Positions 1 to 8,658 of a stretch of DNA of 64,000 nt are shown here, piece by piece. The DNA lies in the NCBI RefSeq assembly GCF_000015165.1, contig NC_009485.1, positions 7,583,501 to 7,647,500 on the forward strand. Reading direction: 5' to 3'. Under the pieces are notes generated by a model, which was not told the DNA's origin, ran no database searches, and worked only from the letters and a program-made list of their open reading frames with translations. The DNA comes from Bradyrhizobium sp. BTAi1 (GTDB lineage: Bacteria; Pseudomonadota; Alphaproteobacteria; Rhizobiales; Xanthobacteraceae). Made by a program: the position numbers and the translations under genes. Each line of letters begins with the position of its first letter. Within the stretch, counting starts at the first letter, position 1.

Positions 1-1014
1 CTGCTGATCTGGTGGACCGGCGCGATCGCCGCAGCGCTGCGTAGCGACCCCGCCTACCGCCGACCTGTCTGGCGTGCCTTGGGCCTGACGGCCCTGGTGT
101 CGACCGCGCTGGCCGTTTTGCCTGCCTATCCGACCTTCATCGGTCTCGATACGTCACGCAGCTCCTACAATCTTTACGAATGGACCTTCGCCAAACTCGT
201 CGGGCTCAACAACAACACGGCCCGTCTGGTCGACGCCGATACGGTCGAGCTCGCGCAAGGGCCGCTGCTGGAGGCCGCCACCGCAAAGCTGCTGCCCGAG
301 CGCAAGGGCAAGCCCGGCATCTATGCCATCGGGATGGCCGGCTGGTCCGACCAGGATGTCTTCATCAAGGAGCTCGACGGCGGCCTTGCGGCGCTGGACA
401 AAGCGATCGGGCTCGACCGTGGCACGATCCGGCTCGTCAACCACCCCGATACGGTCGACGCCCAACCGATCGCGAACCGGACGAATTTTGCGTCAGCCGT
501 CCATGCGGTCGCCAAGGTGATGGACAAGGACGAGGATATTCTGCTGCTCTTCATCACCTCGCATGGCGGGCCGACGGGCGTCGGACTGCGGCTGTCCGGC
601 GCGTTCCACGGTCAGCTTTCGCCCGATCACATCGCCACTGTTCTCGATCGCGAAGGCATCAAGAACCGGCTGATCATCATCTCGGCCTGCTATTCCGGCG
701 TGTTCGTGAAGCGCCTCGCTTCACCCGACAGCGTGGTGCTGACCGCCGCCGACGAAAACAATCCCTCCTTCGGCTGCTCGAATGAGCGTGACTGGACGTA
801 TTTCGGCGACGCCCTGTTCAACCAGAATCTCGGCGCCGGCGTGTCGCTCGAAGACGCGTTCGACAAGGCCAGGGACCGAATCACGGAGTGGGAAAAGCGC
901 GACGCCTTGTCGCCATCGAATCCCCAAGGCTTCTTCGGCGCTGAGCTGGCGGCGAAGCTCCGTGCGCGGCTGAAGCCGGACAGCGCACGGCATGCGCTCG
1001 CGGTCGAGCCCTGA
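1..1014 (+). CDS. C13-family cysteine peptidase, 5' end missing
   Basis: The frame is already open at base 1, so the true start lies upstream of the window. The visible N-terminal part is hydrophobic (two tryptophans then an Ala/Leu-rich stretch), which suggests membrane segments ahead of the peptidase domain. The catalytic pair of the legumain-type C13 fold is visible: His in SHGG after a hydrophobic strand (codon 562-564) and Cys in SACYSG after IIIS (codon 688-690). Downstream the motif FGCSNERDWTYFGDALF is typical of bacterial C13 proteins. Family members cleave after Asn or Asp; the target here is unknown. The protein ends in a charged tail. A TTG at base 79 would be an internal codon, not a start. 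Confidence 0.85.
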   Translation: MLIWWTGAIAAALRSDPAYRRPVWRALGLTALVSTALAVLPAYPTFIGLDTSRSSYNLYEWTFAKLVGLNNNTARLVDADTVELAQGPLLEAATAKLLPERKGKPGIYAIGMAGWSDQDVFIKELDGGLAALDKAIGLDRGTIRLVNHPDTVDAQPIANRTNFASAVHAVAKVMDKDEDILLLFITSHGGPTGVGLRLSGAFHGQLSPDHIATVLDREGIKNRLIIISACYSGVFVKRLASPDSVVLTAADENNPSFGCSNERDWTYFGDALFNQNLGAGVSLEDAFDKARDRITEWEKRDALSPSNPQGFFGAELAAKLRARLKPDSARHALAVEP

Positions 1015-1235
1015 ACGGCTGTGATCGACGCCCCGCTGAACGGCCGTGGCGAAGCTTGCGACGCATCGGCCGCGAATACAGGCGAGCACCGGTCACCGCT
1101 GCATCGCGGGCGCTTGTTCGAGACGAAGCAACGGTCGATGCAATTATCGGGTCGACAGATATCGTCGATATGTCCATTCTTTCAGAAGTGCCGGTAGCGA
1201 CGGCGATCGTTGCCTCCACGAGCAAGGGAGCCGTC

Positions 1236-2060
1236 ATGCCGACCATCATCATCACCGGAGCCAGCGACGGTATCGGAGCCGCCGCTGCGCGGCAGTTGAA
1301 GGCGAACGGTCACAATGTCGTGCTGGTCGGGCGCAGCAAGGCCAAGACCGAGGCGCTGGCGCGCGAGCTGAATGCGCCCTTTCACCTCGCCGACTATACG
1401 CAGCTCGCCGATGTCCAGCGGCTCGCCGGTGAGTTGCTCGATCACGGCCGCATCGACGTGCTCGCCAACAATGCCGGCGGCATCATGGGCCAGCGCGCAC
1501 TCACCTCCGACGGCTTCGAGATGACATTCCAGGTCAACCACCTCGCGCCGTTTTTGCTGACCCGGTTGCTGCTGGAGCGGCTGATCGCCAGCCGGGCCAA
1601 GGTCATCCAGACGGCAAGCGCCGCGGCCAATATTTTCGGCCGCAACTTCGATGTCGACGATCTCAATAATGAGCGCGGCTACACGCCACAGGGCGCCTAT
1701 GGCTACGGCAAGCTTGAGAACATCCTGTTCACCCGCGAGCTCGATCGCCGTCATCGCGCCGACGGGATCGCAGCAGTCTCATTCCATCCCGGCATCGTAC
1801 GCTCCAACTTCGCCAATGATACGACGCATTTGATGAGGCTGTTCTATCACTCGCCGCTGAAATATCTGATCACGATCAGCCCAGAGCGCAGCGCGCAGCG
1901 GCTCACGTGGCTGGCCGAGAGCGCGCCTGGAACGGATTGGCAGCTTGGCGAATGCTATTCCGGCCGCAAGCCGATGCCGGTCGCCTTCAAGGATGACGGC
2001 ACGGCCGCACGCCGGTTGTGGGAACACAGCGAAACGTTCGTCAAGCCCTGGCTCGGATGA
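1236..2060 (+). CDS. Short-chain dehydrogenase/reductase
   Basis: A 274-residue NAD(P)-dependent oxidoreductase of the SDR superfamily. The N-terminus MPTIIITGASDGIG gives the TGxxxGxG dinucleotide-binding loop at residues 6-13, NNAGG follows strand 4, the TAS motif supplies the catalytic Ser, and YGYGK supplies the Tyr-Lys pair. The longer frame from 1056 has no support upstream, whereas ATG 1236 follows AAGGGAG at the right spacing and begins exactly at the Rossmann strand. The C-terminal half resembles retinol-dehydrogenase or WW-oxidoreductase-type SDRs, but the substrate cannot be read from sequence. It lies in the same direction as the C13 peptidase gene, about 220 bases downstream. Confidence 0.85.
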   Translation: MPTIIITGASDGIGAAAARQLKANGHNVVLVGRSKAKTEALARELNAPFHLADYTQLADVQRLAGELLDHGRIDVLANNAGGIMGQRALTSDGFEMTFQVNHLAPFLLTRLLLERLIASRAKVIQTASAAANIFGRNFDVDDLNNERGYTPQGAYGYGKLENILFTRELDRRHRADGIAAVSFHPGIVRSNFANDTTHLMRLFYHSPLKYLITISPERSAQRLTWLAESAPGTDWQLGECYSGRKPMPVAFKDDGTAARRLWEHSETFVKPWLG

Positions 2061-2089
2061 GCGCCGCCGTCCTCGACCGCTCCGCGCCC

Positions 2090-3319
2090 TCAGGTCGCGC
2101 TGATGGCATGCAGATGCATGGCGAGCGTCATGCCATCATGATGCAGCGCGGCGGAATGTGAGGCGTAGGATGCCGTGTGGTCATGCGACGAGCTGGCATC
2201 GGCCGCATTGGCCGCGACCGCATCGGCCCGCGCATTCGCAAGCACCTGCGCCGCACCGGTGGGATCTCCAAGCTTGGTCAGGCTCGCCGCCGTCTCGGCG
2301 GCCACGGCCGAGGCGATGGTCGCGGCCTGCTGCGCGGTCTGCACCGGGGCTGCGGCGCCGGTGGCTTGCGGCAGCTGAGCGAGCAGCGCCTGCGTGTTCG
2401 GGGTCGAGATATTGAAGCCGAGTGCCTCCAGCACCACGAGGTCGATCGGCGACAGGAATTGCGACGTCGTGGGGTTGTAGAACTCATTGAGCGGATCGTT
2501 GGCGCCCTGAATGCCGGTGTTGAGGAAATCGGCCGGATCGGAGGTCTGGCCGAAATCCGCAATCTTGGTGACGCCGCCGTCGATCGAGAAATAGGCTGGC
2601 GGCGCCGAACTCAGGCTGTTGTTGATCAGATTGTGGCCGGGCCGGGTGAAGTCGAACAGATCGAACACATCCGCCTGGCCCGGCGTGGGCACGCGCCCCA
2701 GCGCATGCGACAGCTCATGCAGCGCGACGCCGACCAGCGACTGCGTCGGAATATCGGTGTTGAAGGTCGCGAAGCCGTCCTGCGTGGTTGTGTCGTTCGG
2801 CGCGATCAGGCCGAGCACCTTCGCCTCGGCGTTGGAGACAGCGACCATCGCATGGCCCTGGATCGTCGCCCCGGCCTTCAGATGATCGAACACTGTGTCG
2901 CCAGCCGCCGCATGATCGACGAGGTCGGCCTTGAGCTGCGTATAGTTGACCAGCAGGCCATTGCTGATATTGGCGCCGGCGCCGCCGCCGGTGCCCGCAT
3001 AGTCGATCGCGAGATTGACCGTGGCCTTGTCGGTGATCGCCGACGACAGGATAGCCGCCGCCTGCTCGACGCCAGCGCGGAAGCTCTCGGGCGCTGCGGC
3101 CGCGGCAGCATCGAAGGTGAGATTGAAGGTGAGGCCGCCAGTATGCACCGACACCGTCTCCGAGCCGTCGGCGTGAAACACGGGCTTGGACACCGCTCCG
3201 GCCGGCAGCGCGGCGGCGGCTGATGCCACAGCGCCGGCGCTCGCGGCGGCCGCGGTCGGCTCGAGGCCGTTGATCGCATCGGAGCTCAGTCCGAGCTGGT
3301 CATAGGTCAGCATGTTCAT
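2090..3319 (-). CDS. NF038122-like zinc metalloprotease
   Basis: A 409-residue protein with the zinc motif HELSHALGR near residues 201-209, i.e. HExxHxxG followed by a C-terminal region with conserved FDFTRPG and LVVLEALGF. This arrangement is known from the NF038122 family of bacterial metalloproteases. There is no cleavable signal peptide; the N-terminus MNMLTYDQLGLSSDAI is followed by a long Ala-rich linker (about residues 22-45). The C-terminal 110 residues are again Ala/Gln/Val-rich and end with many His residues. Lack of a signal peptide with such low-complexity ends would fit type I or another signal-less secretion route, but that is inference. The gene is convergent with the SDR gene, 29 bases away. 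Confidence 0.75.
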   Translation of the reverse strand: MNMLTYDQLGLSSDAINGLEPTAAAASAGAVASAAAALPAGAVSKPVFHADGSETVSVHTGGLTFNLTFDAAAAAAPESFRAGVEQAAAILSSAITDKATVNLAIDYAGTGGGAGANISNGLLVNYTQLKADLVDHAAAGDTVFDHLKAGATIQGHAMVAVSNAEAKVLGLIAPNDTTTQDGFATFNTDIPTQSLVGVALHELSHALGRVPTPGQADVFDLFDFTRPGHNLINNSLSSAPPAYFSIDGGVTKIADFGQTSDPADFLNTGIQGANDPLNEFYNPTTSQFLSPIDLVVLEALGFNISTPNTQALLAQLPQATGAAAPVQTAQQAATIASAVAAETAASLTKLGDPTGAAQVLANARADAVAANAADASSSHDHTASYASHSAALHHDGMTLAMHLHAISAT

Positions 3320-3567
3320 TCAACGGACTCCCCAAGCTTCGCCTCGGATTCGCAGCTGCGAGGCATTCGCAATAGGCAGACCGTGGTCGGTGACTGAGTG
3401 AAAAGTCTGACGCAGCCGGACCGTCTTCGGGGCAGACTGCGTCACGGTTGGGTCCGCCAGGGGCGGCCCCGCCATGCTGCTGCCGCTCTGGTCACGCTCA
3501 GCGAACACAGGCAATCTGCAGCTCCAGCCCCAGCTCCCTTCAAGCTCCGCTCAATCGAGAGATCGTC

Positions 3568-4518
3568 ATGAAGATGCGTCCGCTCGGCCGTTCCGGCCTC
3601 CTCGTTCCACCCCTCTGCTTCGGCTGCAACGTGTTCGGCTGGACTGTCGACGAGGCGGCCTCGTTCCGCCTGCTCGACAAGGTGCTGGAGGCCGGGATCA
3701 ACTTTCTCGACACTGCCGACGTCTATTCGCGCTGGGTACCGGGCCACACCGGCGGTGAGTCCGAGACCATCATCGGCAAATGGATGAAACTGCGCGGCAA
3801 CCGGGACAAGATCATCCTCGCCACCAAGGTCGGCATGGACATGGGCGACGGCAAGGTCGGGCTGAAGCCCGACTACATTGCGCGTGCGGTCGAAGATTCG
3901 CTGCGCCGGCTGCAGACCGAGGTGATCGATCTCTATCAGTCGCACAAGGACGACGAGACGACGCCGCAGGAAGAGACGCTGGCGGCCTATGACAAGCTCA
4001 TCAAGGCCGGCAAGGTGCGCGTCATCGGCGCTTCGAACTTCTCGGCCGAGCGGCTGCAGGCTGCGCTCGACATCGCCAAGGCGCACAATCTGCCGCGCTA
4101 TGAGAGCCTGCAGCCTGAATATAGCCTCGCCGAGCGCAATTCCTACGAGGGAGCGCTGCAGCGCGTGTGCGAAAGCAACGACGTCGGCGTCATCACCTTC
4201 TTCTCGCTCGCGGCCGGCTTCCTGACCGGCAAGTACCGCTCGGAGGCCGATTTCGGCAAAAGCCCGCGAGGACAGCGCGGCATTCCGAAATACATGAACG
4301 AGCGGGGATTGCGCATCCTCGCCGGCCTTGATGCCGTGGCCAAGGAGACCGGCGCCGAGCCGGCATCGATCGCGCTGGCCTGGCTCTTGGCCAAACCGTC
4401 CGTGACCGCACCGATCGCGAGCGCCACCAAGCCGGAGCATGTCGACACGCTGGTCGCCGCGACCCGGCTCACACTGACACCCGATCAGGTCGCGCGGCTC
4501 GATGCCGCAAGCACGTGA
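3568..4518 (+). CDS. Aldo/keto reductase
   Basis: A 316-residue NADPH-dependent oxidoreductase with the AKR barrel. The start MKMRPLGRSGLLVPPLCFG is the classical AKR N-terminus and fixes ATG 3568, although the frame is open from 3448. The catalytic tetrad can be followed: Asp and Tyr in FLDTADVYS, Lys in ILATKVGM, His in YQSHKDD. The cofactor segment near the C-terminus (PIASATKPEHVD) is also typical. The closest style is the YajO/YghZ-like group of general aldehyde reductases; the natural substrate is not known. A 7-base-stem hairpin 11 bases after the stop probably ends transcription. Confidence 0.9.
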   Translation: MKMRPLGRSGLLVPPLCFGCNVFGWTVDEAASFRLLDKVLEAGINFLDTADVYSRWVPGHTGGESETIIGKWMKLRGNRDKIILATKVGMDMGDGKVGLKPDYIARAVEDSLRRLQTEVIDLYQSHKDDETTPQEETLAAYDKLIKAGKVRVIGASNFSAERLQAALDIAKAHNLPRYESLQPEYSLAERNSYEGALQRVCESNDVGVITFFSLAAGFLTGKYRSEADFGKSPRGQRGIPKYMNERGLRILAGLDAVAKETGAEPASIALAWLLAKPSVTAPIASATKPEHVDTLVAATRLTLTPDQVARLDAAST

Positions 4519-4876
4519 GGCGGTAAGGACGCCTCGATCATTGCGAGGCGCGCATCGCGACGGGGCCGAAGCTCGTCGACCGTGCGCGCCCCGGCACGGG
4601 TCGCGAATTCACGACATCGATGCGGGCCAAACGCACGCAAAGCGGATGCATTCAGACAAACACGATTTGTAGTCATCATACCGCGCGCCCTGCTTCGGAT
4701 ACGACACGAACTCATGCAGCGCATGCTACACGCCGGTACCGCAATTCCAGCGCCGGCATGGAGCTGATTAGGCAAATTTGGAGCATCTTGCGCATCGCCG
4801 CGCTGCTGCCAAATTTCGGCCGGGATCGAACTGCTAGTTACCCGACCAAAGTAGACTAAATCCGGGGAAGCGTTCG
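4519..4876. other. Intergenic region, AKR to TAXI receptor
   Basis: No coding region recognised. It holds the AKR terminator hairpin near its start and presumably the promoter of the TAXI gene. Short open frames here have no ribosome-binding site or family likeness. Confidence 0.6.
4530..4550 (+). terminator. Hairpin after the aldo/keto reductase gene
   Basis: Arms CGCCTCG (4530-4536) and CGAGGCG (4544-4550) pair perfectly around a 7-base loop, starting 11 bases after the stop codon. No T-run follows, as is common in GC-rich genomes. Confidence 0.5.
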
Positions 4877-6052
4877 GTGAATCGTGTCGCGCGTGCCGTT
4901 GTTGGCGTCTTCGTCTCTACATTCGGCCTCCTATCCTTCGTGACGTTTTCCGGCAACGCCGCAGCACAGCAAGCGCAACAGCACCGGCCGCCGCCGGCCA
5001 ATGCGGCCGTGGTCGGCAATCTCCCGGACCGCGAGGCGCTGAACTCCGGCACCGTGACCGTCATCACCGCGCCGATCGGCGGTCCGATGTCGGTGATGGG
5101 CTCCGACATGGCGGCGGTGCTCGACGAAGGCGAGAACCTGCGCGTCCTGCCGATCCTCGGCAAGGGATCGGCGCAGAACCTCGTCGACATCATCATGTTG
5201 AAGAACATCGACATGGGCTTCGTCGCCACCGACGCGCTGGAATTCGTCAAGACGGAATATAACATCCCGGACATTGCCCAGCGCGTGCGCTACATCGCGC
5301 AGCTCTTCCATAACGACGTCCACATTGTCGCGCGGCGCGAGATCCGCAGCCTGCAGGACCTCAACGGAAGGCGCGTGTTCGCCGAGCGCTCGATCGGCCT
5401 GCCAGCGGCGCGGACGATCTTCCGCCGGCTCGGCATCCAGGCCGAGATCGATTCGCAGACCGATCCGACCGGGGGTCTGCAGAAGCTGATCGACGGCCAG
5501 GGCGACGCCTGGATCGCCTCGGTGTCGAAGGACGCCCCCGTCATCAAGGGCATCAAGAATGAGGGGGGACGGCTGCATTTGCTGCCCGTGCCCTACGACC
5601 GCGCATTGCAGGACATTTACCTGCCGACGACATTCTCGTCCGAGGAATATCCGAATCTGGTGCCGGCCGGGACCAAGGTCGACGCGGTCGCAGCCTCGAC
5701 CGTGCTGATGGTCTACAACTGGCCCGAAGGAAGCGAGCGCTACCGCCGCACGGCGAGGTTTGTCGATGCGCTGTTCGGCAAGATCCAGGTGTTGCAGTCG
5801 CCACCGCGGCATCCGAAATGGCGCGACACCGTCCTATCCGCGCCGGTGTCGGGGCTGATCCGCTTCAAGGCTGCGCAGGACTGGCTCGACGGCGTAGGCC
5901 GGATGCAGTCGCCGGCGGAGGACCAGCGCACGCCAGCGGAATTCCGCAAATTTCTCGACGAGCGCAAGACACAGGCGCGCATGTCGACGGACGAGGCGGC
6001 GCGGCTCTATAGCGACTTTCTGAAATGGCAGCGGAGCAAGGAGACGCGCTGA
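4877..6052 (+). CDS. TAXI-type TRAP transporter solute-binding protein
   Basis: A 391-residue periplasmic receptor. A signal peptide runs to about residue 31 (hydrophobic core then GNAAAQQ). The mature part has the TAXI-family pattern: the GGPMSVMGSDMAAVLDEGE region, KGSAQNLVDIIMLKNIDMGFVATDAL, and a second lobe with IRSLQDLNGRRV. TAXI receptors bind small organic anions such as glutamate-like acids and deliver them to a fused TRAP permease. No permease gene is adjacent, so this is an orphan receptor in the window. The start is GTG 4877 behind GGGGAAG. The extreme C-terminus (FLKWQRSKETR) extends past the usual fold. Confidence 0.88.
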   Translation: MNRVARAVVGVFVSTFGLLSFVTFSGNAAAQQAQQHRPPPANAAVVGNLPDREALNSGTVTVITAPIGGPMSVMGSDMAAVLDEGENLRVLPILGKGSAQNLVDIIMLKNIDMGFVATDALEFVKTEYNIPDIAQRVRYIAQLFHNDVHIVARREIRSLQDLNGRRVFAERSIGLPAARTIFRRLGIQAEIDSQTDPTGGLQKLIDGQGDAWIASVSKDAPVIKGIKNEGGRLHLLPVPYDRALQDIYLPTTFSSEEYPNLVPAGTKVDAVAASTVLMVYNWPEGSERYRRTARFVDALFGKIQVLQSPPRHPKWRDTVLSAPVSGLIRFKAAQDWLDGVGRMQSPAEDQRTPAEFRKFLDERKTQARMSTDEAARLYSDFLKWQRSKETR

Positions 6053-6090
6053 GGCCGCGCGTCAGCATTCAAGCGGCCCCGCGAAGATCC

Positions 6091-7545
6091 TCAACACCAG
6101 CGCTGCAGCAGACCGGCCTTTTCCGTTGTGCGTCCGGCTGTTGACTCCGAACCGTTGATCGCCAGCGACGGCGCGTCCCGAACGTCCGCGCGCGCGAAGC
6201 TAAGCTCAACCGTGGTGCCTCCGCCCGGCGTGGCGCGCAGTCCGACGCGGCCATGATGGGCGGCCATGACCTGAGACACGATCGAAAGCCCGAGTCCCAT
6301 TCCTTCGCCGCGGGCATGACCGCGCTCGAACGGCTCAAGCAGCCGTTCAGGTTCATCCGCCTGCAGACCGGGGCCGGAATCGATCACGCTGAGACTCGCG
6401 GCGGTGTCCACTGCAACGAGAATGGGACCGCCTGCCCCGGCATGAATGACGGCATTCCTGATCAGATTCGACAGCGCCACCGCGATCGCCGGCTCCGAGC
6501 CGCGGATCCACACCGGAGCGTCAGGACCGGTAAATCCGATCTCACCTCCGGCCTTCAGCGCCATCGGCAGATGCTCGGCCGTCACCCGTCGTGCCAGCGC
6601 CACCAGATCGATATCGGTGAGTTCGACCGGCTCCATCGAAATCCGCGCCAGTTGCAGGAGCATGGTGACGATTGTCGATAATTTCTGGTTCTCTGCAATG
6701 AGCCTGGCACGCAGCGCGCCATCCGGGATCACCTCGAGCATCGTCCGCGCATTGGTCAGCGGCGTCCTCAATTCGTGCGCAGCATTGGACAGGAAATGAC
6801 GCTGCGCCTCGGCCGCCCGGTCGATCCGGGACAACGCCCGATTGAACGCGGCGACCAAGGGCAGCAATTCAGCGGGCGCACTGGCTTCAGGCAGCCGGCG
6901 GCCGTCCGGCACGCCGTCGATCATCTCGGCGGCGGTGGCAACAGCGCGCACCGGACGCGCGATTGCTGCCGGCACGAACACCAGTGCGGCGAAGCCGGTC
7001 GCCAGCAGCACCAGGATAATCGGCAGCGCGACGATCGTTGCATCCGTCAGGGTCCCGAGCATCAGCTGTGTCGACGTATAGGCCACGCCGCCAGTCTCGA
7101 TGAGGACCTCGCCGACCGGCGTATTGCGCACGGCCGTCATCCGCTTGAAGTTTCGGGTCTCACCATCGATGGCGTAGGCAAGAAAGCTGGTCCCATCCTG
7201 AACCGTGATCGGCTTATGGGGACGCCATTTCGGCAGCTGACCGTGGCTGACCTCGCCGCTCTTGTCGGAGACGACGTACCAGAATGTCGGAAAATCCTGG
7301 ATGATCTTGTCGAGACGCGGAGTCTGTTTGACCAGAAGCTGGCCTTGCGCATCCCGTGCAACCGCCTCCTTCAACGCATCGGCGACATCCGCAGCGCCCC
7401 AGGTGCCATCGTCGTCGCCACCGAACCTGATCAGCAGGGCGGCGGCGCAGATCAGCATGATCGTCGTGACGACTCCGATCAGCGTTGCTGACAGCAGCGT
7501 AATCGAACGGCGCATGCCTTTGAGCTTCTTCCAGCTCGCGATCAT
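6091..7545 (-). CDS. Sensor histidine kinase of an OmpR-type two-component system
   Basis: Membrane kinase of about 484 residues that phosphorylates the regulator encoded just upstream. Order: TM helix (about residues 15-40), a periplasmic segment of about 130 residues beginning with an acidic GGDDDG patch, a second TM helix, HAMP linker, H-box HELRTPLTN, N-box NLIRNAVIHA, G1 IDSGPGL and G2 GMGLGLSI. All catalytic motifs are intact. ATG 7545 shares its A with the TGA stop of the regulator; a GTG at 7548 is the alternative. Either way the two genes are translationally coupled. The acidic sensor patch recalls cation or peptide sensors of the PhoQ/PmrB kind, but the signal is not established. 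Confidence 0.9.
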   Translation of the reverse strand: MIASWKKLKGMRRSITLLSATLIGVVTTIMLICAAALLIRFGGDDDGTWGAADVADALKEAVARDAQGQLLVKQTPRLDKIIQDFPTFWYVVSDKSGEVSHGQLPKWRPHKPITVQDGTSFLAYAIDGETRNFKRMTAVRNTPVGEVLIETGGVAYTSTQLMLGTLTDATIVALPIILVLLATGFAALVFVPAAIARPVRAVATAAEMIDGVPDGRRLPEASAPAELLPLVAAFNRALSRIDRAAEAQRHFLSNAAHELRTPLTNARTMLEVIPDGALRARLIAENQKLSTIVTMLLQLARISMEPVELTDIDLVALARRVTAEHLPMALKAGGEIGFTGPDAPVWIRGSEPAIAVALSNLIRNAVIHAGAGGPILVAVDTAASLSVIDSGPGLQADEPERLLEPFERGHARGEGMGLGLSIVSQVMAAHHGRVGLRATPGGGTTVELSFARADVRDAPSLAINGSESTAGRTTEKAGLLQRWC

Positions 7546-8216
7546 CACTCACCGCTCAGCAAATAGCCGAGGCCGCGCACCGGCCTGATCGTCGCCTTGC
7601 AGTTGGCTTCGCGCAGGCGGCGCCGCAGTCGTGAGACGTGGGCCTCGATAGCGTTGGACTGAATTTCATCCTCGAACCCGTAAGCCGCCGATTCGAGCGT
7701 CTCGCGCAAAACCACCCGCCCGCTGCGACGCACGAGGGCCTCCAGGATCGCCAATTCGCGCCGCGGCACGACGATCGGATTGCCATCGACGCCAACGGCG
7801 CGATTGACGATGTCGTAGCTCAGATTAGCGATCGAGACGACGGCGCCCCTGTCGAGGTACAGGCGCCGCAGCACCGCCCTGGCCCGCGCGACCAATTCGA
7901 TCGGCTCGAACGGCTTGGCGACGTAGTCATCCGCCCCCTCATCAAGCGCCCGCGCAATGTCGGCAGGGTCGTCCAGGGCCGTCAACACCACCGTTGCGGG
8001 ACTGGGCTTCTGTTGCCGGAGGTCAGGCAGGAGCGCAAGTCCGTCGCCATCGGGAAGCCCCCGGTCAATGACCACAAGCTCGAACGTGCGCACAGCGATC
8101 GCGGCCCGCCCCTCATCAAGGGTCGTCACGATATCAGAAGAGCCAAAGGCTGTTGCGAGTGCATCCCGCAGCCAGATACCTAGCTGGGGGTCATCTTCCA
8201 CGACCAGCACTCGCAC
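7545..8216 (-). CDS. OmpR/PhoB-family response regulator
   Basis: A 223-residue DNA-binding response regulator. The receiver domain begins VRVLVVEDD, has the phosphoacceptor Asp at residue 51 (VVIDRGLPDGDG), the switch Thr in VVLTALDD and Lys in DDYVAKPFEP. A winged-helix output domain follows (residues about 125-220, VSRLRRRLRE...IRPVRGLGYLL). The frame is open to 8240, but GTG 8216 starts precisely where PhoB-type receivers begin and is preceded by AGGAG, so it is preferred. Three GATTAC direct repeats spaced by 11 bases lie 39-66 bases upstream, suggesting autoregulation. Its kinase partner is coupled downstream. Confidence 0.9.
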   Translation of the reverse strand: MRVLVVEDDPQLGIWLRDALATAFGSSDIVTTLDEGRAAIAVRTFELVVIDRGLPDGDGLALLPDLRQQKPSPATVVLTALDDPADIARALDEGADDYVAKPFEPIELVARARAVLRRLYLDRGAVVSIANLSYDIVNRAVGVDGNPIVVPRRELAILEALVRRSGRVVLRETLESAAYGFEDEIQSNAIEAHVSRLRRRLREANCKATIRPVRGLGYLLSGE

Positions 8217-8254
8217 GCTACTCTCCTGCGCCATTTGCACGCTGTTGTTCCTAT

Positions 8255-8282
8255 GATTACAGGGGGATTACAATAGGATTAC
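8255..8282 (-). promoter_or_regulatory. Three GATTAC repeats at 11-base steps (putative response-regulator operator)
   Basis: GATTAC occurs at 8255-8260, 8266-8271 and 8277-8282. One-turn spacing of direct repeats is the standard binding layout of OmpR/PhoB/PmrA-type regulators. On the minus strand, towards the regulator gene, the repeats read GTAATC. Confidence 0.6.
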
Positions 8283-8594
8283 GTCAGGAGCTACCCGATA
8301 CCGTTTTCTGGAACCGCTTCCTCTCACCGCCTGGTTGCTCGTCCCCTTTAGGCAGAAACCTGCCGTCCATCCGCTGCGCTACGGTCCACCGCAGGGAATT
8401 AACCTCGCCGCTGCGGGCGTGATCGAACCACATTGGCGCCGCCGACTTGACGCGACCAAGCCACGACACCAGAGGTTGTAGCTCCAATGATTCACCGCCA
8501 TGCTTGCAGTTGTATGACGCCGCTGGCCGCGGGATCATGCGATCGCTGTGACAGCATCGCCGCGAACGCAAACGTTCCAGGATGTCAGCTTATT

Positions 8595-8600
8595 GTAATC
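8595..8600 (+). promoter_or_regulatory. Single GTAATC half-site before the glycosyltransferase gene
   Basis: GTAATC lies 59 bases before ATG 8659. The hexamer one turn upstream (8584-8589, GTCAGC) matches 4 of 6 positions. It repeats the word found in the regulator promoter and may link the membrane glycosyltransferase to the two-component system. Confidence 0.35.
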
Positions 8601-8658
8601 CTGGGCGCCGAGACGGATGCACGGACACCGTCTGGAAAACGTTCACGGAGCTTGACGC

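Larger units (their letters stand above)
8217..8658. promoter_or_regulatory. Divergent promoter region of the two-component system and glycosyltransferase
   Basis: No gene is seen. The region holds the GATTAC repeat array near the regulator and another GTAATC site 59-64 bases before the glycosyltransferase start, so both units are plausibly controlled by the same regulator. Confidence 0.5.
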
